Source: Collinsella aerofaciens (lineage in GTDB: Bacteria > Actinomycetota > Coriobacteriia > Coriobacteriales > Coriobacteriaceae). Taken from it: a DNA stretch of 64,000 nt. Each line of letters begins with the position of its first letter. Position 1 is the first letter of the stretch. The notes below the pieces were generated by a model. It was not told where the DNA came from. It did not search any database and saw nothing but the letters and a program-made list of their open reading frames with translations. Below are positions 50,282 through 58,616 of the stretch, piece by piece. The position numbers and the translations under genes were made by a program. Where the stretch lies: NCBI RefSeq assembly GCF_028209885.1, contig NZ_JAQLEM010000008.1, positions 18,206-82,205 of the forward strand. The letters are read 5' to 3'.

Positions 50282-50317
50282 GAGTAAGAGGGCCAGCCCC
50301 ATTCCGTCCCTCATAAC

Positions 50318-50378
50318 TTGCGGTGAAATAGTTCCAATTAAAGTCACGGGGCTTTAAACAGGAACTATTCCACCGCAA
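50318..50378. repeat. GCGGTGGAATAGTTCC-type palindrome, copy 2
   Basis: TTGCGGTGAAATAGTTCC and GGAACTATTCCACCGCAA pair except for one A-C position, and the inner TTAAAG/CTTTAA continues the stem. The same A in the left arm is seen in copy 1 at 11098. Confidence 0.8.
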
Positions 50379-50455
50379 CTTCGTTTTGATCTGTTGGAGA
50401 CGGAGGAAAATGGATCATTTTGTCGAGGGAGCGGGCGGCTGTTTCTGCTCCCGCG

Positions 50456-50612
50456 GGAAACCACGTCCCGTTTGGGAAATCGTGACCCGTTTTGGGCGCA
50501 GATTCCGGGTCGCAGTTTCCCCGAGGGGCTCGATCGGGAAATCGCATCCCAGTCTGAGCGCCGATTCCGGGCTGCAGTTTCCGCTAGATGCCTCAACCGG
50601 AAAGCCCGTCCC
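50456..50612. repeat. Imperfect 62-bp tandem repeats before feoAB
   Basis: Units start at 50474 (GGGAAATCGTGACCC), 50536 (GGGAAATCGCATCCC) and, partly, 50598 (GGAAAGCCCGTCCC), and share GATTCCGGG and GCAGTTTCC. A shorter GGGAAACCACGTCCC lies at 50456. No coding frame is convincing here. It lies in the 540-base gap between the esterase gene and feoAB. Confidence 0.7.
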
Positions 50613-50701
50613 GTTTAGGTGTTCCGGAGTGGGATTCGGTTTCCGCAACAGGCCCGTCTGGGAAGCAATGGCCCAGAATTCCCCTTGCACCGATCTGTCG
50701 A

Positions 50702-50731
50702 TTGAACGTCATTGTGTGTTCACGCTATCAT
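50702..50731 (+). promoter_or_regulatory. Probable feoAB promoter
   Basis: TTGAAC and TATCAT with an 18-base spacer, about 90 bases before the feoAB start codon and just before the direct-repeat operator. Confidence 0.55.
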
Positions 50732-50745
50732 GTAAGTTTAAAATT

Positions 50746-50774
50746 GGTTAGCCATGGCAAACGGTTAGCCATGG
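50746..50774. promoter_or_regulatory. Direct repeat GGTTAGCCATGG, probable metal-regulator site of feoAB
   Basis: GGTTAGCCATGG occurs twice with a 17-base period, just after the predicted -10. Each copy can also be read as a small palindrome (TTAGCCATGG plus AA). The place and the TTAGCC half-site suggest a DtxR/IdeR-like iron repressor, by analogy only. Confidence 0.55.
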
Positions 50775-50821
50775 TGAACATAAATACAACGCCCTGCGGG
50801 CGCCGGGGGAGGAACACGGAC

Positions 50822-53182
50822 GTGAAGCTCGATACACTCGAGATTGGAAAGGACGCCGTTGTCGCATCGGTGGCATCGGACGATCAGGCACTCCGACAGC
50901 ATATTTTGGACATGGGTCTAACGCCGGGCACCGAAGTCACCATGATGAAGTATGCCCCCATGGGCGACCCGCTCGAGATTCGCCTGCGTGGCTACGAGTT
51001 GACACTGCGTAAGGACGATGCCGCTCGCATCGAGCTCGTGGGTATTCACGACACCGATACGGGTCCGCGCGCTAACGCCGCAATCGGCACGACGGAGCAT
51101 CCGGCCCTGGGCGAGGGGACGTATTCGCCCCGTGCGGCAAAGACGGCCGTGCCAGAGGGCGCGCCGCTGCACTTTGCCCTCGCCGGCAACCAAAACTGCG
51201 GCAAGACCACGTTATTCAACCAGCTGACGGGCTCCAACCAGCACGTCGGTAACTTTCCCGGCGTGACGGTCGACCGCAAAGATGGCACCATCCGTAACCA
51301 TCCCGAGGCGAGCGTTACCGACCTGCCCGGCATTTACTCCCTGTCGCCGTACACAGGCGAGGAGGTCGTGAGCCGTCAGTTCATCCTCGACGAGCGTCCG
51401 GACGCCATCATCGACATCATTGACGCCACCAACATCGAGCGCAACCTGTACCTGACACTGCAGCTCATGGAGCTTGACCGTCCTATGGTCATCGCGCTCA
51501 ACATGATGGACGAGGTGACCGCCAACGGCGGCGCCGTGGACGTCAACTTGCTCGAGAGCCTGCTGGGCGTGCCCGTTGTCCCCATTAGCGCTGCCCGCAA
51601 CGAGGGCATCGGCGAGCTGGTGGACCACGCCCTGCACGTGGCGCGGTTCCGCGAGCGCCCTGGTCGCCTGGACTTTTGCGCGCCCGACGGTCCGGACGGC
51701 GGTGCGCTGCATCGCTGCATCCACGGTATTGCTAACCTGATCGAGGACCATGCCGTGACGGCGCACATCCCGGTGCGCTTTGCGGCGACCAAGCTGGTCG
51801 AGGGCGATGAGCTGGTAACCGAGGCGCTTCACCTGGATCGCAATGAGCTCGACGCTATCGAGCACATCATCACCCAGATGGAGGACGAGGCCGGCACCGA
51901 CCGCCTATCTGCGCTGGCCGATATGCGTTTTAGCTTTATCGGCGACGTGTGCGGGCGTTGCGTCGTCAAGCCGCACGAGAGCCGCGAGCACGTGCGCTCC
52001 GTCAAGATTGACCGCATCCTGACAGGTCGTTACACAGCCATTCCGGCGTTTCTGGTGATCATGGGCCTCGTCTTTTGGCTGACGTTTGGCGTGATCGGCG
52101 CGGCGTTGCAGGGACTTATGGAGGACGGTATCGCTGCCATCATCGCCTCGGCCGATGCGGGCCTCAAGGCGTTCGGTACCAACGACGTGGTGCGCTCGCT
52201 GGCTGTCGACGGCGTGCTAACGGGCGTGGGCAGTGTGCTGACCTTCCTGCCGATTATCGTCGTGCTCTTTTTGTTCCTCTCCATTCTGGAAGACTCCGGA
52301 TACATGGCGCGCGTGGCCTTTGTCATGGATAAGGTGTTGCGTCGCTTTGGCCTGTCGGGCCGCAGTTTCGTGCCCATGCTCGTCGGTTTTGGCTGCACCG
52401 TGCCGGCTATCATGTCGACCCGTACGCTCCCATCCGAGCACGACCGCAAGATGACGGTCATGCTCACGCCGTTTATGAGCTGCTCAGCCAAGCTGCCGGT
52501 TTACGGCTTGCTGTGCGGGGCGTTTTTCCCGCAGGCGACGGTTCCCGCCATGGTCTCGCTCTATCTGATCGGTATCGTGGTCGGCTGCGTCGCGGCTTTG
52601 GTGCTCAACCGCACGGCATTTAAGGGCGACCCGGTGCCGTTTATCATGGAGCTCCCCAATTACCGCCTGCCGAGCGTCAAGACGACGGTGATGCTGGCAT
52701 GGGATAAGGCCAAGGACTTCATCACCAAGGCCTTTACCATTATCTTTGCCGCTACGGTGGTCATCTGGTTCCTGCAGACGTTCGATATCCGCTTTAACGT
52801 GGTCGCCGACCAGTCGCAAAGCCTGCTTGCCGGTCTGGGTAGCATCATCGCGCCGGTGTTGGCCCCGCTCGGCTTTGGCGACTGGCGCGCCTCGACGGCG
52901 CTCGTCACGGGGCTCATTGCCAAGGAGAGCGTCATCTCGACGCTCACGGTGCTTTTGGGCGCAACGTCGCCCGCGGCGCTGTCGACCATGTTTTCGCCGT
53001 TTACCGCCTACGTGTTCTTGGTCTTTACGTTGCTGTACCCGCCTTGTGTGGCGGCAATCGGCGCCGTCAAGAGCGAGTTGGGCGCGCGCTATGCCGTGGC
53101 CGTATTCGCGTTTCAGGTCGCCGTTGCCTGGATCGTGGCGTTTGTCGTGCATTCGGCGGGCATATTGCTGGGGTTGGCTTAA
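50822..53182 (+). CDS. feoB: Fused FeoA-FeoB ferrous iron transporter
   Basis: 786 residues from a GTG at 50822 that has GGGGGAGG nine bases before. Residues 1-75 are a FeoA-like SH3 domain (ILDMGLTPGTEVTMMKYAPMGDP in parts). From about residue 115 the FeoB GTPase starts: G1 GNQNCGKTTLFNQLTG, G3 DLPGIYSLSPY, G4 ALNMMDE; then the membrane part with SFVPMLVGFGCTVPAIMSTR and FMSCSAKLPVYGLL, the Gate-type motifs with cysteines. It imports Fe2+. The fusion of FeoA to FeoB is known in some lineages. An earlier in-frame ATG at 50771 overlaps the operator and has no ribosome site. Confidence 0.95.
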   Translation: MKLDTLEIGKDAVVASVASDDQALRQHILDMGLTPGTEVTMMKYAPMGDPLEIRLRGYELTLRKDDAARIELVGIHDTDTGPRANAAIGTTEHPALGEGTYSPRAAKTAVPEGAPLHFALAGNQNCGKTTLFNQLTGSNQHVGNFPGVTVDRKDGTIRNHPEASVTDLPGIYSLSPYTGEEVVSRQFILDERPDAIIDIIDATNIERNLYLTLQLMELDRPMVIALNMMDEVTANGGAVDVNLLESLLGVPVVPISAARNEGIGELVDHALHVARFRERPGRLDFCAPDGPDGGALHRCIHGIANLIEDHAVTAHIPVRFAATKLVEGDELVTEALHLDRNELDAIEHIITQMEDEAGTDRLSALADMRFSFIGDVCGRCVVKPHESREHVRSVKIDRILTGRYTAIPAFLVIMGLVFWLTFGVIGAALQGLMEDGIAAIIASADAGLKAFGTNDVVRSLAVDGVLTGVGSVLTFLPIIVVLFLFLSILEDSGYMARVAFVMDKVLRRFGLSGRSFVPMLVGFGCTVPAIMSTRTLPSEHDRKMTVMLTPFMSCSAKLPVYGLLCGAFFPQATVPAMVSLYLIGIVVGCVAALVLNRTAFKGDPVPFIMELPNYRLPSVKTTVMLAWDKAKDFITKAFTIIFAATVVIWFLQTFDIRFNVVADQSQSLLAGLGSIIAPVLAPLGFGDWRASTALVTGLIAKESVISTLTVLLGATSPAALSTMFSPFTAYVFLVFTLLYPPCVAAIGAVKSELGARYAVAVFAFQVAVAWIVAFVVHSAGILLGLA

Positions 53183-53495
53183 GGGCACGTTGATGCTCTG
53201 CGCTTTTGGGCGAGCAACAATTCAATAAAATGAGCCAAAATAACGGCAATTGTCGGCCTGCGGGGACTGTCCTACGCTTCAGATTGCCGTTCGCTGTCTA
53301 TTTGCTGCCGTTTACGGATTCGTAAATACTTGCAATCGTCGGTCGATTTAACCGTATTACGCGATGTCGATGCGCATTTTGTGCGCCCCTTTCTACAATC
53401 ACCTTGTTTCTATTGCCGAACATGTCTTCCGTTTCGCCTGTGTGGGGACGTGGGGTGCAATAGTCGTTTATAGAGGATCATTGAGAGGGGAATTG
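53183..53495. other. Gap between feoAB and the PTS gene
   Basis: AACGGCAAT near 53242 and ATTGCCGTT near 53283 could pair across a long loop. The second part, from about 53340, is AT-richer and likely holds the PTS promoter, but no convincing -35/-10 pair or catabolite site is picked out. No gene is seen. Confidence 0.4.
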
Positions 53496-55160
53496 ATGAA
53501 AGAAAAATTCCAATCGTTCGGAAAGGCAATGCTCGTTCCGATTACGCTCATTGCCATTTCCGGTCTCTTTTTGGGTATCGGTAGCGTTTTTACGACCGAA
53601 CTGACCCTTGTGTCCCTTGGCGTTAATTGGGGCTGGTATGCCGCTTCGCCGCTCTTTACGTTCTTCTCGGTATTTAAGGGTCTCGGCGAGGTAATCATTG
53701 GAAACCTCGGTGTTTTGTTTGCCGTCGGCTGTGCCTTCTCCTTGTCTCGCAAAGAGAAGGGCTGGGCTGCCTTTTCTGCCCTTGTCTGCTATCTCACCAT
53801 GCTCAAGACGGTTGAGATTCTGCTTGGAGCAGCTGGCTTGGCTGCCGACAATACAACGGTGGAAGCTCTTCAGAAGGTCGGCCTTACGTCCATTCAGGCG
53901 AGTGAGCAGTCCGCACTCTACACTACCTCGCTCGGCTTTTTTGGCTACAGCTCTGGTGTCTTTGGCGGCATTATCGTGGGCTGCCTGGTCGCCTGGATCA
54001 CCGGCCGTTTTTACAAGACCAAGCTCCCAACGGCGCTGGCGTTTTTTGCGGGCAGTCGAACGGTCCCCATTGTATCGCTGGTCGCCGGTGGCGTCCTGGG
54101 CGGCATCATGTACTTCGTCTGGCCCGTCATCGGTGGATGCTTCTCGGGTATTGCGACGTTCGTGAAAGGCTCCGGTCTGGTCGGTACGTTTGTCTATCGC
54201 TGGGTGCTCGAGAGCCTTGTGCCGTTTGGCTTGCATCCGCTGCTCGAGACGCCCATGTATTGGACTGAGCTTGGCGGCTCCATGGTCGTCGATGGAACGC
54301 GCGTGGTGGGCAATAGCGCCATTCAGCTTGCACAGCTCGCTTCTCCCAGCAGTGACAAGCTCTTGGTTAGGGCCTTCATGGCCGGCTATGGCATTAACGA
54401 TTACGCGTTGTTCCCGGGCATCGCCCTTGCTATGTGGTCTTGTGCCAAGCCCCAGAACCGCAAGAAGGTTGCTGGTCTTTTAATCCCCACAGTGATTTCG
54501 ACTGTTTTCTTTGGCGTCACGGAGCCTATTCTCTTTACGTTCCTGTTTGCCGCCCCCTGGCTCTACTTTGGCGTTTACGCTCCGCTTTCCGGACTGGGTG
54601 AAGTTCTCTCGGAGGCAATGGGCGTTTCGGTGTACCAGGGAAATATCAAGGACCTTATCCCATTCTTATTCCGCCCCGAGAAGCTTAATCTGCTTCCGTA
54701 CCTTATTCTGCTCCCCGCCTTTTTCCTGGCAGCTTTCTTCCTCTTCCGGTTCTTTATTACTAAGTTCGATATCAAGACGCCCGGTCGAGACGATGGTGAC
54801 GATATTGAGTTGATCAACAGCAGAGCTGAGTTCGAGGCAAAGGCCGCTGAGGCAAAGGGCGAGTCTGGTAGCACTCCCGAGAAGGCGGTCCAGGACCGTG
54901 CGACCAAGGACAGCGCGCTTGCTGTCGGCATTGTCGAAGCGCTTGGTGGAGCCGACAACATTGATGATCTTGACAACTGCATCTCACGTCTTCGCGTGAT
55001 TGTCAAGGATGGTTCTAAGGTTGCAGACGACGAGGTGTTCACCAAGAATCTTGAAGCTATGGGCGTTATCCGCCTGAGCGACAAGGCAATCCAGGTCATT
55101 TACGGTCCTCGTGTCGGCGAAGTCGCTTCTGAGGTGCACGAAGTTCTCGGTGACGAGTAA
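53496..55160 (+). CDS. PTS EIICB component, glucose/alpha-glucoside type
   Basis: 554 residues. Residues 1-430 are the membrane EIIC domain with about ten helices (ESLVPFGLHPLLETPMYW, VFFGVTEPILFTFLFAAP, which carries the substrate-site Glu). An acidic linker leads to a C-terminal EIIB domain with LGGADNIDDLDNCISRLRV; the Cys of DNCISRLR is the phosphorylation site. No EIIA domain is attached. It imports and phosphorylates a sugar, probably a disaccharide or glucoside cleaved by the GH4 enzyme nearby. The ATG at 53496 follows GAGAGGGG. Confidence 0.92.
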   Translation: MKEKFQSFGKAMLVPITLIAISGLFLGIGSVFTTELTLVSLGVNWGWYAASPLFTFFSVFKGLGEVIIGNLGVLFAVGCAFSLSRKEKGWAAFSALVCYLTMLKTVEILLGAAGLAADNTTVEALQKVGLTSIQASEQSALYTTSLGFFGYSSGVFGGIIVGCLVAWITGRFYKTKLPTALAFFAGSRTVPIVSLVAGGVLGGIMYFVWPVIGGCFSGIATFVKGSGLVGTFVYRWVLESLVPFGLHPLLETPMYWTELGGSMVVDGTRVVGNSAIQLAQLASPSSDKLLVRAFMAGYGINDYALFPGIALAMWSCAKPQNRKKVAGLLIPTVISTVFFGVTEPILFTFLFAAPWLYFGVYAPLSGLGEVLSEAMGVSVYQGNIKDLIPFLFRPEKLNLLPYLILLPAFFLAAFFLFRFFITKFDIKTPGRDDGDDIELINSRAEFEAKAAEAKGESGSTPEKAVQDRATKDSALAVGIVEALGGADNIDDLDNCISRLRVIVKDGSKVADDEVFTKNLEAMGVIRLSDKAIQVIYGPRVGEVASEVHEVLGDE

Positions 55161-55199
55161 AACGCGCAAGTGGCTTTCAATTGCATAGCGCAATTCCAG

Positions 55200-55248
55200 G
55201 GCTTGGCTTCCTATCGCATGATTTAGGGGGCCAAGCCTTCTTGTTTTA
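55200..55248. terminator. Convergent terminator between PTS and RpiR genes
   Basis: GGCTTGGC and GCCAAGCC pair across a 22-base loop, followed by TTCTTGTTTT on the plus strand. The right arm lies inside the end of the rpiR-type gene. Confidence 0.6.
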
Positions 55249-55975
55249 GATTGTCAAGGCAGATACTCAATAGTTCTTCGAATGCGAGAATACAACTTCC
55301 GGTAAAGCAGTTAGGCTTAACGTTCTTAAGATCCATTGGGTGATCGTCATGTATCGTAAAGATCGCGTCTGCCGTCTTGGCGAGTTCACTGTCTTCGTTG
55401 CCGGTAAACGCGAGAGTCGTAATGCCCGCGTCGTGGCATGCCCTTGCGGTTTCCAGGATGGCTTCTGTCTGGCCCGATTTGGATATGAGCATCATGCAGC
55501 TGAGCGTATTTCGGTTGGATTCGACAAACTGATCGGTTTCTAGGAAGTCCTGTATGACGGCCAAAAAGCCAAGTCCAACGAGCTTGGTCGCCATGTACTG
55601 CGCAACGATGCGTGAGAAGCCCTCTCCGTTTACTCCGATCATTCTGTTGCGATGCAGTGCGGCGATGAATACGTCTACATCTCCGGTGTGGCATACGAAG
55701 TGGACGCTACTGTCTTTGAGTGATTGATTCATTTCGCGGGAGACATGCTGAAGGTGCTTGAGATCGTACATCATTTCGCGGTAGCCACGGTAGCCGAGCT
55801 TTTTAGAAAGCCTGATGACTGTCGTCATGCTGGTAAAGCATGCCATGGCGACGGGTTTTATGCCAATATCATCGAGGGTGTCGATATTGTTGAGCAGGTA
55901 TTCGAGTACGCTTTGCTCGGTTTCGGATAGCTTTGCGGCTGAGTAGAGCTTGGAAATCTGCTTTTTATCAACCAT
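55223..55975 (-). CDS. MurR/RpiR-family transcriptional regulator
   Basis: 250 residues. The N-terminal HTH-6 domain has LSETEQSVLEYLLNNID and MTTVIRLSKKLGYRGYREM; the C-terminal SIS domain (sugar-phosphate isomerase fold) starts around FIAALHRNRMIGVNGEG and has LISKSGQTEAILETARACHDAGITTLAFTG in parts. The regulator likely senses the phosphorylated sugar made by the PTS. It is encoded between the PTS gene and the GH4 gene, transcribed away from the latter, so it very probably controls both. Confidence 0.92.
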   Translation of the reverse strand: MVDKKQISKLYSAAKLSETEQSVLEYLLNNIDTLDDIGIKPVAMACFTSMTTVIRLSKKLGYRGYREMMYDLKHLQHVSREMNQSLKDSSVHFVCHTGDVDVFIAALHRNRMIGVNGEGFSRIVAQYMATKLVGLGFLAVIQDFLETDQFVESNRNTLSCMMLISKSGQTEAILETARACHDAGITTLAFTGNEDSELAKTADAIFTIHDDHPMDLKNVKPNCFTGSCILAFEELLSICLDNLKQEGLAP

Positions 55976-56086
55976 CGGTGCTCCCTTCCCGCCGGACGTG
56001 TGTGGCCGCTTCCGTTGCGTAAATAATAACTCCTTGGGGAATTCCTTTCCCGCCTTGCAGTCGGGGCGGGAAGCGACCCTCCATGC

Positions 56087-56101
56087 TGGATACAATATCC
56101 A
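56087..56101. promoter_or_regulatory. Palindrome TGGATA-CAA-TATCCA, possible RpiR operator
   Basis: Perfect 6-base arms with 3 bases between, in the divergent region between the regulator and GH4 genes. TACAAT within it could also be a -10. The site is short, so this is tentative. Confidence 0.35.
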
Positions 56102-56149
56102 AACACAGGCGAACCATGCAATATTGAATGTGCTATTGGGGGTTTCGAT

Positions 56150-57523
56150 ATGAAACTTACGGTCATAGGTGGCGGTGGCGTCCGCTCCATGTTTTTGGCA
56201 AAGAGCATAGCCCAGCAGGCGTCATCGCTTGGGATCGACGAACTTGTGTTTATGGACAATGATCCCGAGAAGCTGCGCATCTACGGTGGCCTTGCCGCCC
56301 ATGTCTCGAGCATGCTTTGCCCCACGCTTAATTTTTCACTGACGGGCGATGCAGTCGAGGCTGTTAAGGACGCCGATTATGTGATCACGACGATTCGCGT
56401 CGGTGGGGACCATATGCGCGTTCGCGATGAGCGCATTGCTCTTTCGCATGGGGTTCTTGGCCAAGAGACGACTGGCGCAGCCGGCGTGTCTTTTGCCATG
56501 CGCTCCGTCCCTGCGCTTGCTTCGTATTGCGAGTTAATCAAGAAGTACGCAAAGCCGGGCGTCAAGGTGTTTAACTTTACTAATCCCGCTGGCGTCGTAT
56601 CTCAGGCCCTACGCGATATGGGCTATGATTTTACTTATGGCATTTGCGATGCCCCCTCGGGCATGTTGCATCAGTTTGCCGAGTATAAAGGCGTTGATCC
56701 CGCATCGGTTCAGGGCGAGTGCTATGGACTCAACCACCTCTCGTTCTTCCGCAATGTGACGGTTGACGGCGAGGACATCATGCCCGACTTGATCCACGAC
56801 GACGGGGCATATGCTCATACAGATCTTAGGTTCTTCGAGAAGGACCTCGTTCTAAATCGCGGATGCGTGCCAAATGAGTACCTATACTATTTCTACTATC
56901 GCGAGCGCGCCGTTGCCAACGTTCTCTCTTCGCCCCAGACACGCGGCGAACTAATCGAAGAAATTAATCGAGAAATGACGAGCGAGCTTGCATCTATCGA
57001 TATTGAGAACGACTTCGAAAAGGGCCTCGCGTGCTTTGAGAAGTGGTACGGAATGCGTGAAAACAACTACATGGCGGCCGAGACGGGTATTCACCGCGAC
57101 AAGCCGTGGACGTTTGACGTGTACGGCAAAGATGCTGGCGGATACGCAGGTGTCGCGCTCCGTTTCATGGATATTGCTCGCTCTGGCAAGACACAGCAGA
57201 TGATCCTGTGCACCCCCAACAATGGCGCCATCCCTGGCCTTCTCGATACAGACGTCATTGAGTCAACGTGCGATATCTCCACCGATGGCTGTGTACCGCA
57301 TCGCGTCGAAGCCGATTCTGTGCCCGCGGGAAACCTCGAATTGATTCGTCGCGTCAAGTACTACGAGCGCACCGTGGCGCGTGGCATCGTTAACCGATCG
57401 AAGCGCGACATTGTCGAGAGCCTCGCGATGCACCCGCTCGTTAATTCGTACTCCTTGGCGAAAGATATCGCCGCGCAGTACTTTGAGCTTAACCGCGACT
57501 TCATCGACGGCTGGACAGACTAG
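56150..57523 (+). CDS. GH4-family 6-phospho-glycosidase
   Basis: 457 residues. The NAD-binding start KLTVIGGGGVRS is at the N-terminus, then VITTIRVGGDHMRVRDERIALSHGVLGQETTGAAG in parts, NFTNPAGVVSQ, and the GICDAPSGM and GLNHLSFF metal-site blocks of GH4. The enzyme uses NAD+ and a divalent metal to cleave 6-phospho-glucosides. The RDERIALSHGVLGQET type stretch resembles the 6-phospho-beta-glucosidase branch, but alpha-specific enzymes are close, so the anomer is open. It works with the PTS at 53496-55160. Confidence 0.9.
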   Translation: MKLTVIGGGGVRSMFLAKSIAQQASSLGIDELVFMDNDPEKLRIYGGLAAHVSSMLCPTLNFSLTGDAVEAVKDADYVITTIRVGGDHMRVRDERIALSHGVLGQETTGAAGVSFAMRSVPALASYCELIKKYAKPGVKVFNFTNPAGVVSQALRDMGYDFTYGICDAPSGMLHQFAEYKGVDPASVQGECYGLNHLSFFRNVTVDGEDIMPDLIHDDGAYAHTDLRFFEKDLVLNRGCVPNEYLYYFYYRERAVANVLSSPQTRGELIEEINREMTSELASIDIENDFEKGLACFEKWYGMRENNYMAAETGIHRDKPWTFDVYGKDAGGYAGVALRFMDIARSGKTQQMILCTPNNGAIPGLLDTDVIESTCDISTDGCVPHRVEADSVPAGNLELIRRVKYYERTVARGIVNRSKRDIVESLAMHPLVNSYSLAKDIAAQYFELNRDFIDGWTD

Positions 57524-57613
57524 TCTGGACGTTAAAACTAGAAATTATGGATGGGCGGACCGGCGTTTATATTGGCGCCCGTTCGCCCTGCCTAGTAAGA
57601 AAACGGGTATAGA

Positions 57614-58441
57614 GTGAACTTGCGAGAGAACTTCAATGTCTTTCTGGAATCGGGCGATCGGGCGAAGGAATGCCGGAGTGGCTGCACGATGGCGTTATAT
57701 ATCCCCTTGTTTGTTATGAGCGCGCTTCAAATTGGTGTATCAAACGTTGCAACTGAGCTCGCCTATATCAATCCGTCCATTACGCTTATTTGCACTGTGG
57801 TCGCGGCCTTTTTAAACCTGCTTCTATCGAATGTGGCTTTTTCATTATTTGCCGTCGACCGGTCCAAAGAGACGGTGCAACCTGCTCGAACCCCTCCGGT
57901 TTATCTCTTGGCCTCGACGGTTCCCCTCCAGATTTCTGGGGCGCTGCTAATTTATTTGGTTCATTTGATTTTATCGGCAATTGTAGTCTTTGCCTCGCTT
58001 GCGAGCAGTCAGCTCGGGGTGTTGTGCTCTCTTGTGGTGGCAGTAATCGTGACGCTTCTTTCCGCGTCGTTCGTATTCGTGTTAATTGAAGATGCGGGCG
58101 TGGAGCAGAGGGGACTACGAGGCATTCGGTTTGCACCACGCTACATCATGCGTTCGGTCACGGTGCTTCGTTCCTCCTGGAGAGAAATCGCGCGTCCCGC
58201 AGCGCTGCTGGTGGCATGGAACCTGGTTGCAAGTTGCGCTATCCAGGTTCTTGTTGGATGGGTAGTTTCGAGTGCGGCGCTGCCGTCGGCACTTTCAGTG
58301 ACGGCGCTTGTGCATGAGGGACTTTATTATGGGGCGTTTGCTTATATGCTGCTTTTGCTAGTTCATTGTGCGGTTGCGAGTTGGCTCGAAATTGACGTGC
58401 TCATGGGGGTGTCCTTGTGCGTATCCGAGCAGGCGCGATAG
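57614..58441 (+). CDS. Unrecognised integral membrane protein
   Basis: 275 residues if the GTG at 57614 is used; an ATG at 57689 would also give a sensible protein beginning MALYIPLFVMSALQIG. I do not recognise a family. Five or six membrane segments are visible (near residues 25-45, 57-78, 95-150, 195-225, 235-260). The ribosome binding site is weak and the GC content lower than in the genes downstream. It follows the GH4 gene on the same strand, with a GGGCG/CGCCC hairpin in between, so a link with sugar uptake is possible but not shown. Confidence 0.55.
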   Translation: MNLRENFNVFLESGDRAKECRSGCTMALYIPLFVMSALQIGVSNVATELAYINPSITLICTVVAAFLNLLLSNVAFSLFAVDRSKETVQPARTPPVYLLASTVPLQISGALLIYLVHLILSAIVVFASLASSQLGVLCSLVVAVIVTLLSASFVFVLIEDAGVEQRGLRGIRFAPRYIMRSVTVLRSSWREIARPAALLVAWNLVASCAIQVLVGWVVSSAALPSALSVTALVHEGLYYGAFAYMLLLLVHCAVASWLEIDVLMGVSLCVSEQAR

Positions 58442-58573
58442 CCCGAAGATAAAGCCGCGTTTTCGACATTGAGTTCCTGCGTACCTTGCTTTCTAAGCAG
58501 AATTGGCGCGCCGTCTGTTAACGATCGTTTTCCAAGAATTCTTTTGTTGCTCATTTTATAGACTTCTCATTGC

Positions 58574-58579
58574 TATAAT
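58574..58579 (+). promoter_or_regulatory. TATAAT -10 box before the MFS gene
   Basis: An exact TATAAT lies 38 bases before the MFS start codon. No good -35 is found at 17 bases upstream (the region is AT-rich). Confidence 0.45.
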
Positions 58580-58616
58580 CGCCCACCGCTCAAGATAATC
58601 GGAGAGGTTTTCCTAT

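Noticed and set aside
50386-50751. 121-codon frame over the 62-bp repeats before feoAB
   Set aside because: Cys/Arg-rich translation without known features; overlaps the feoAB promoter, and the repeat structure explains the open frame.
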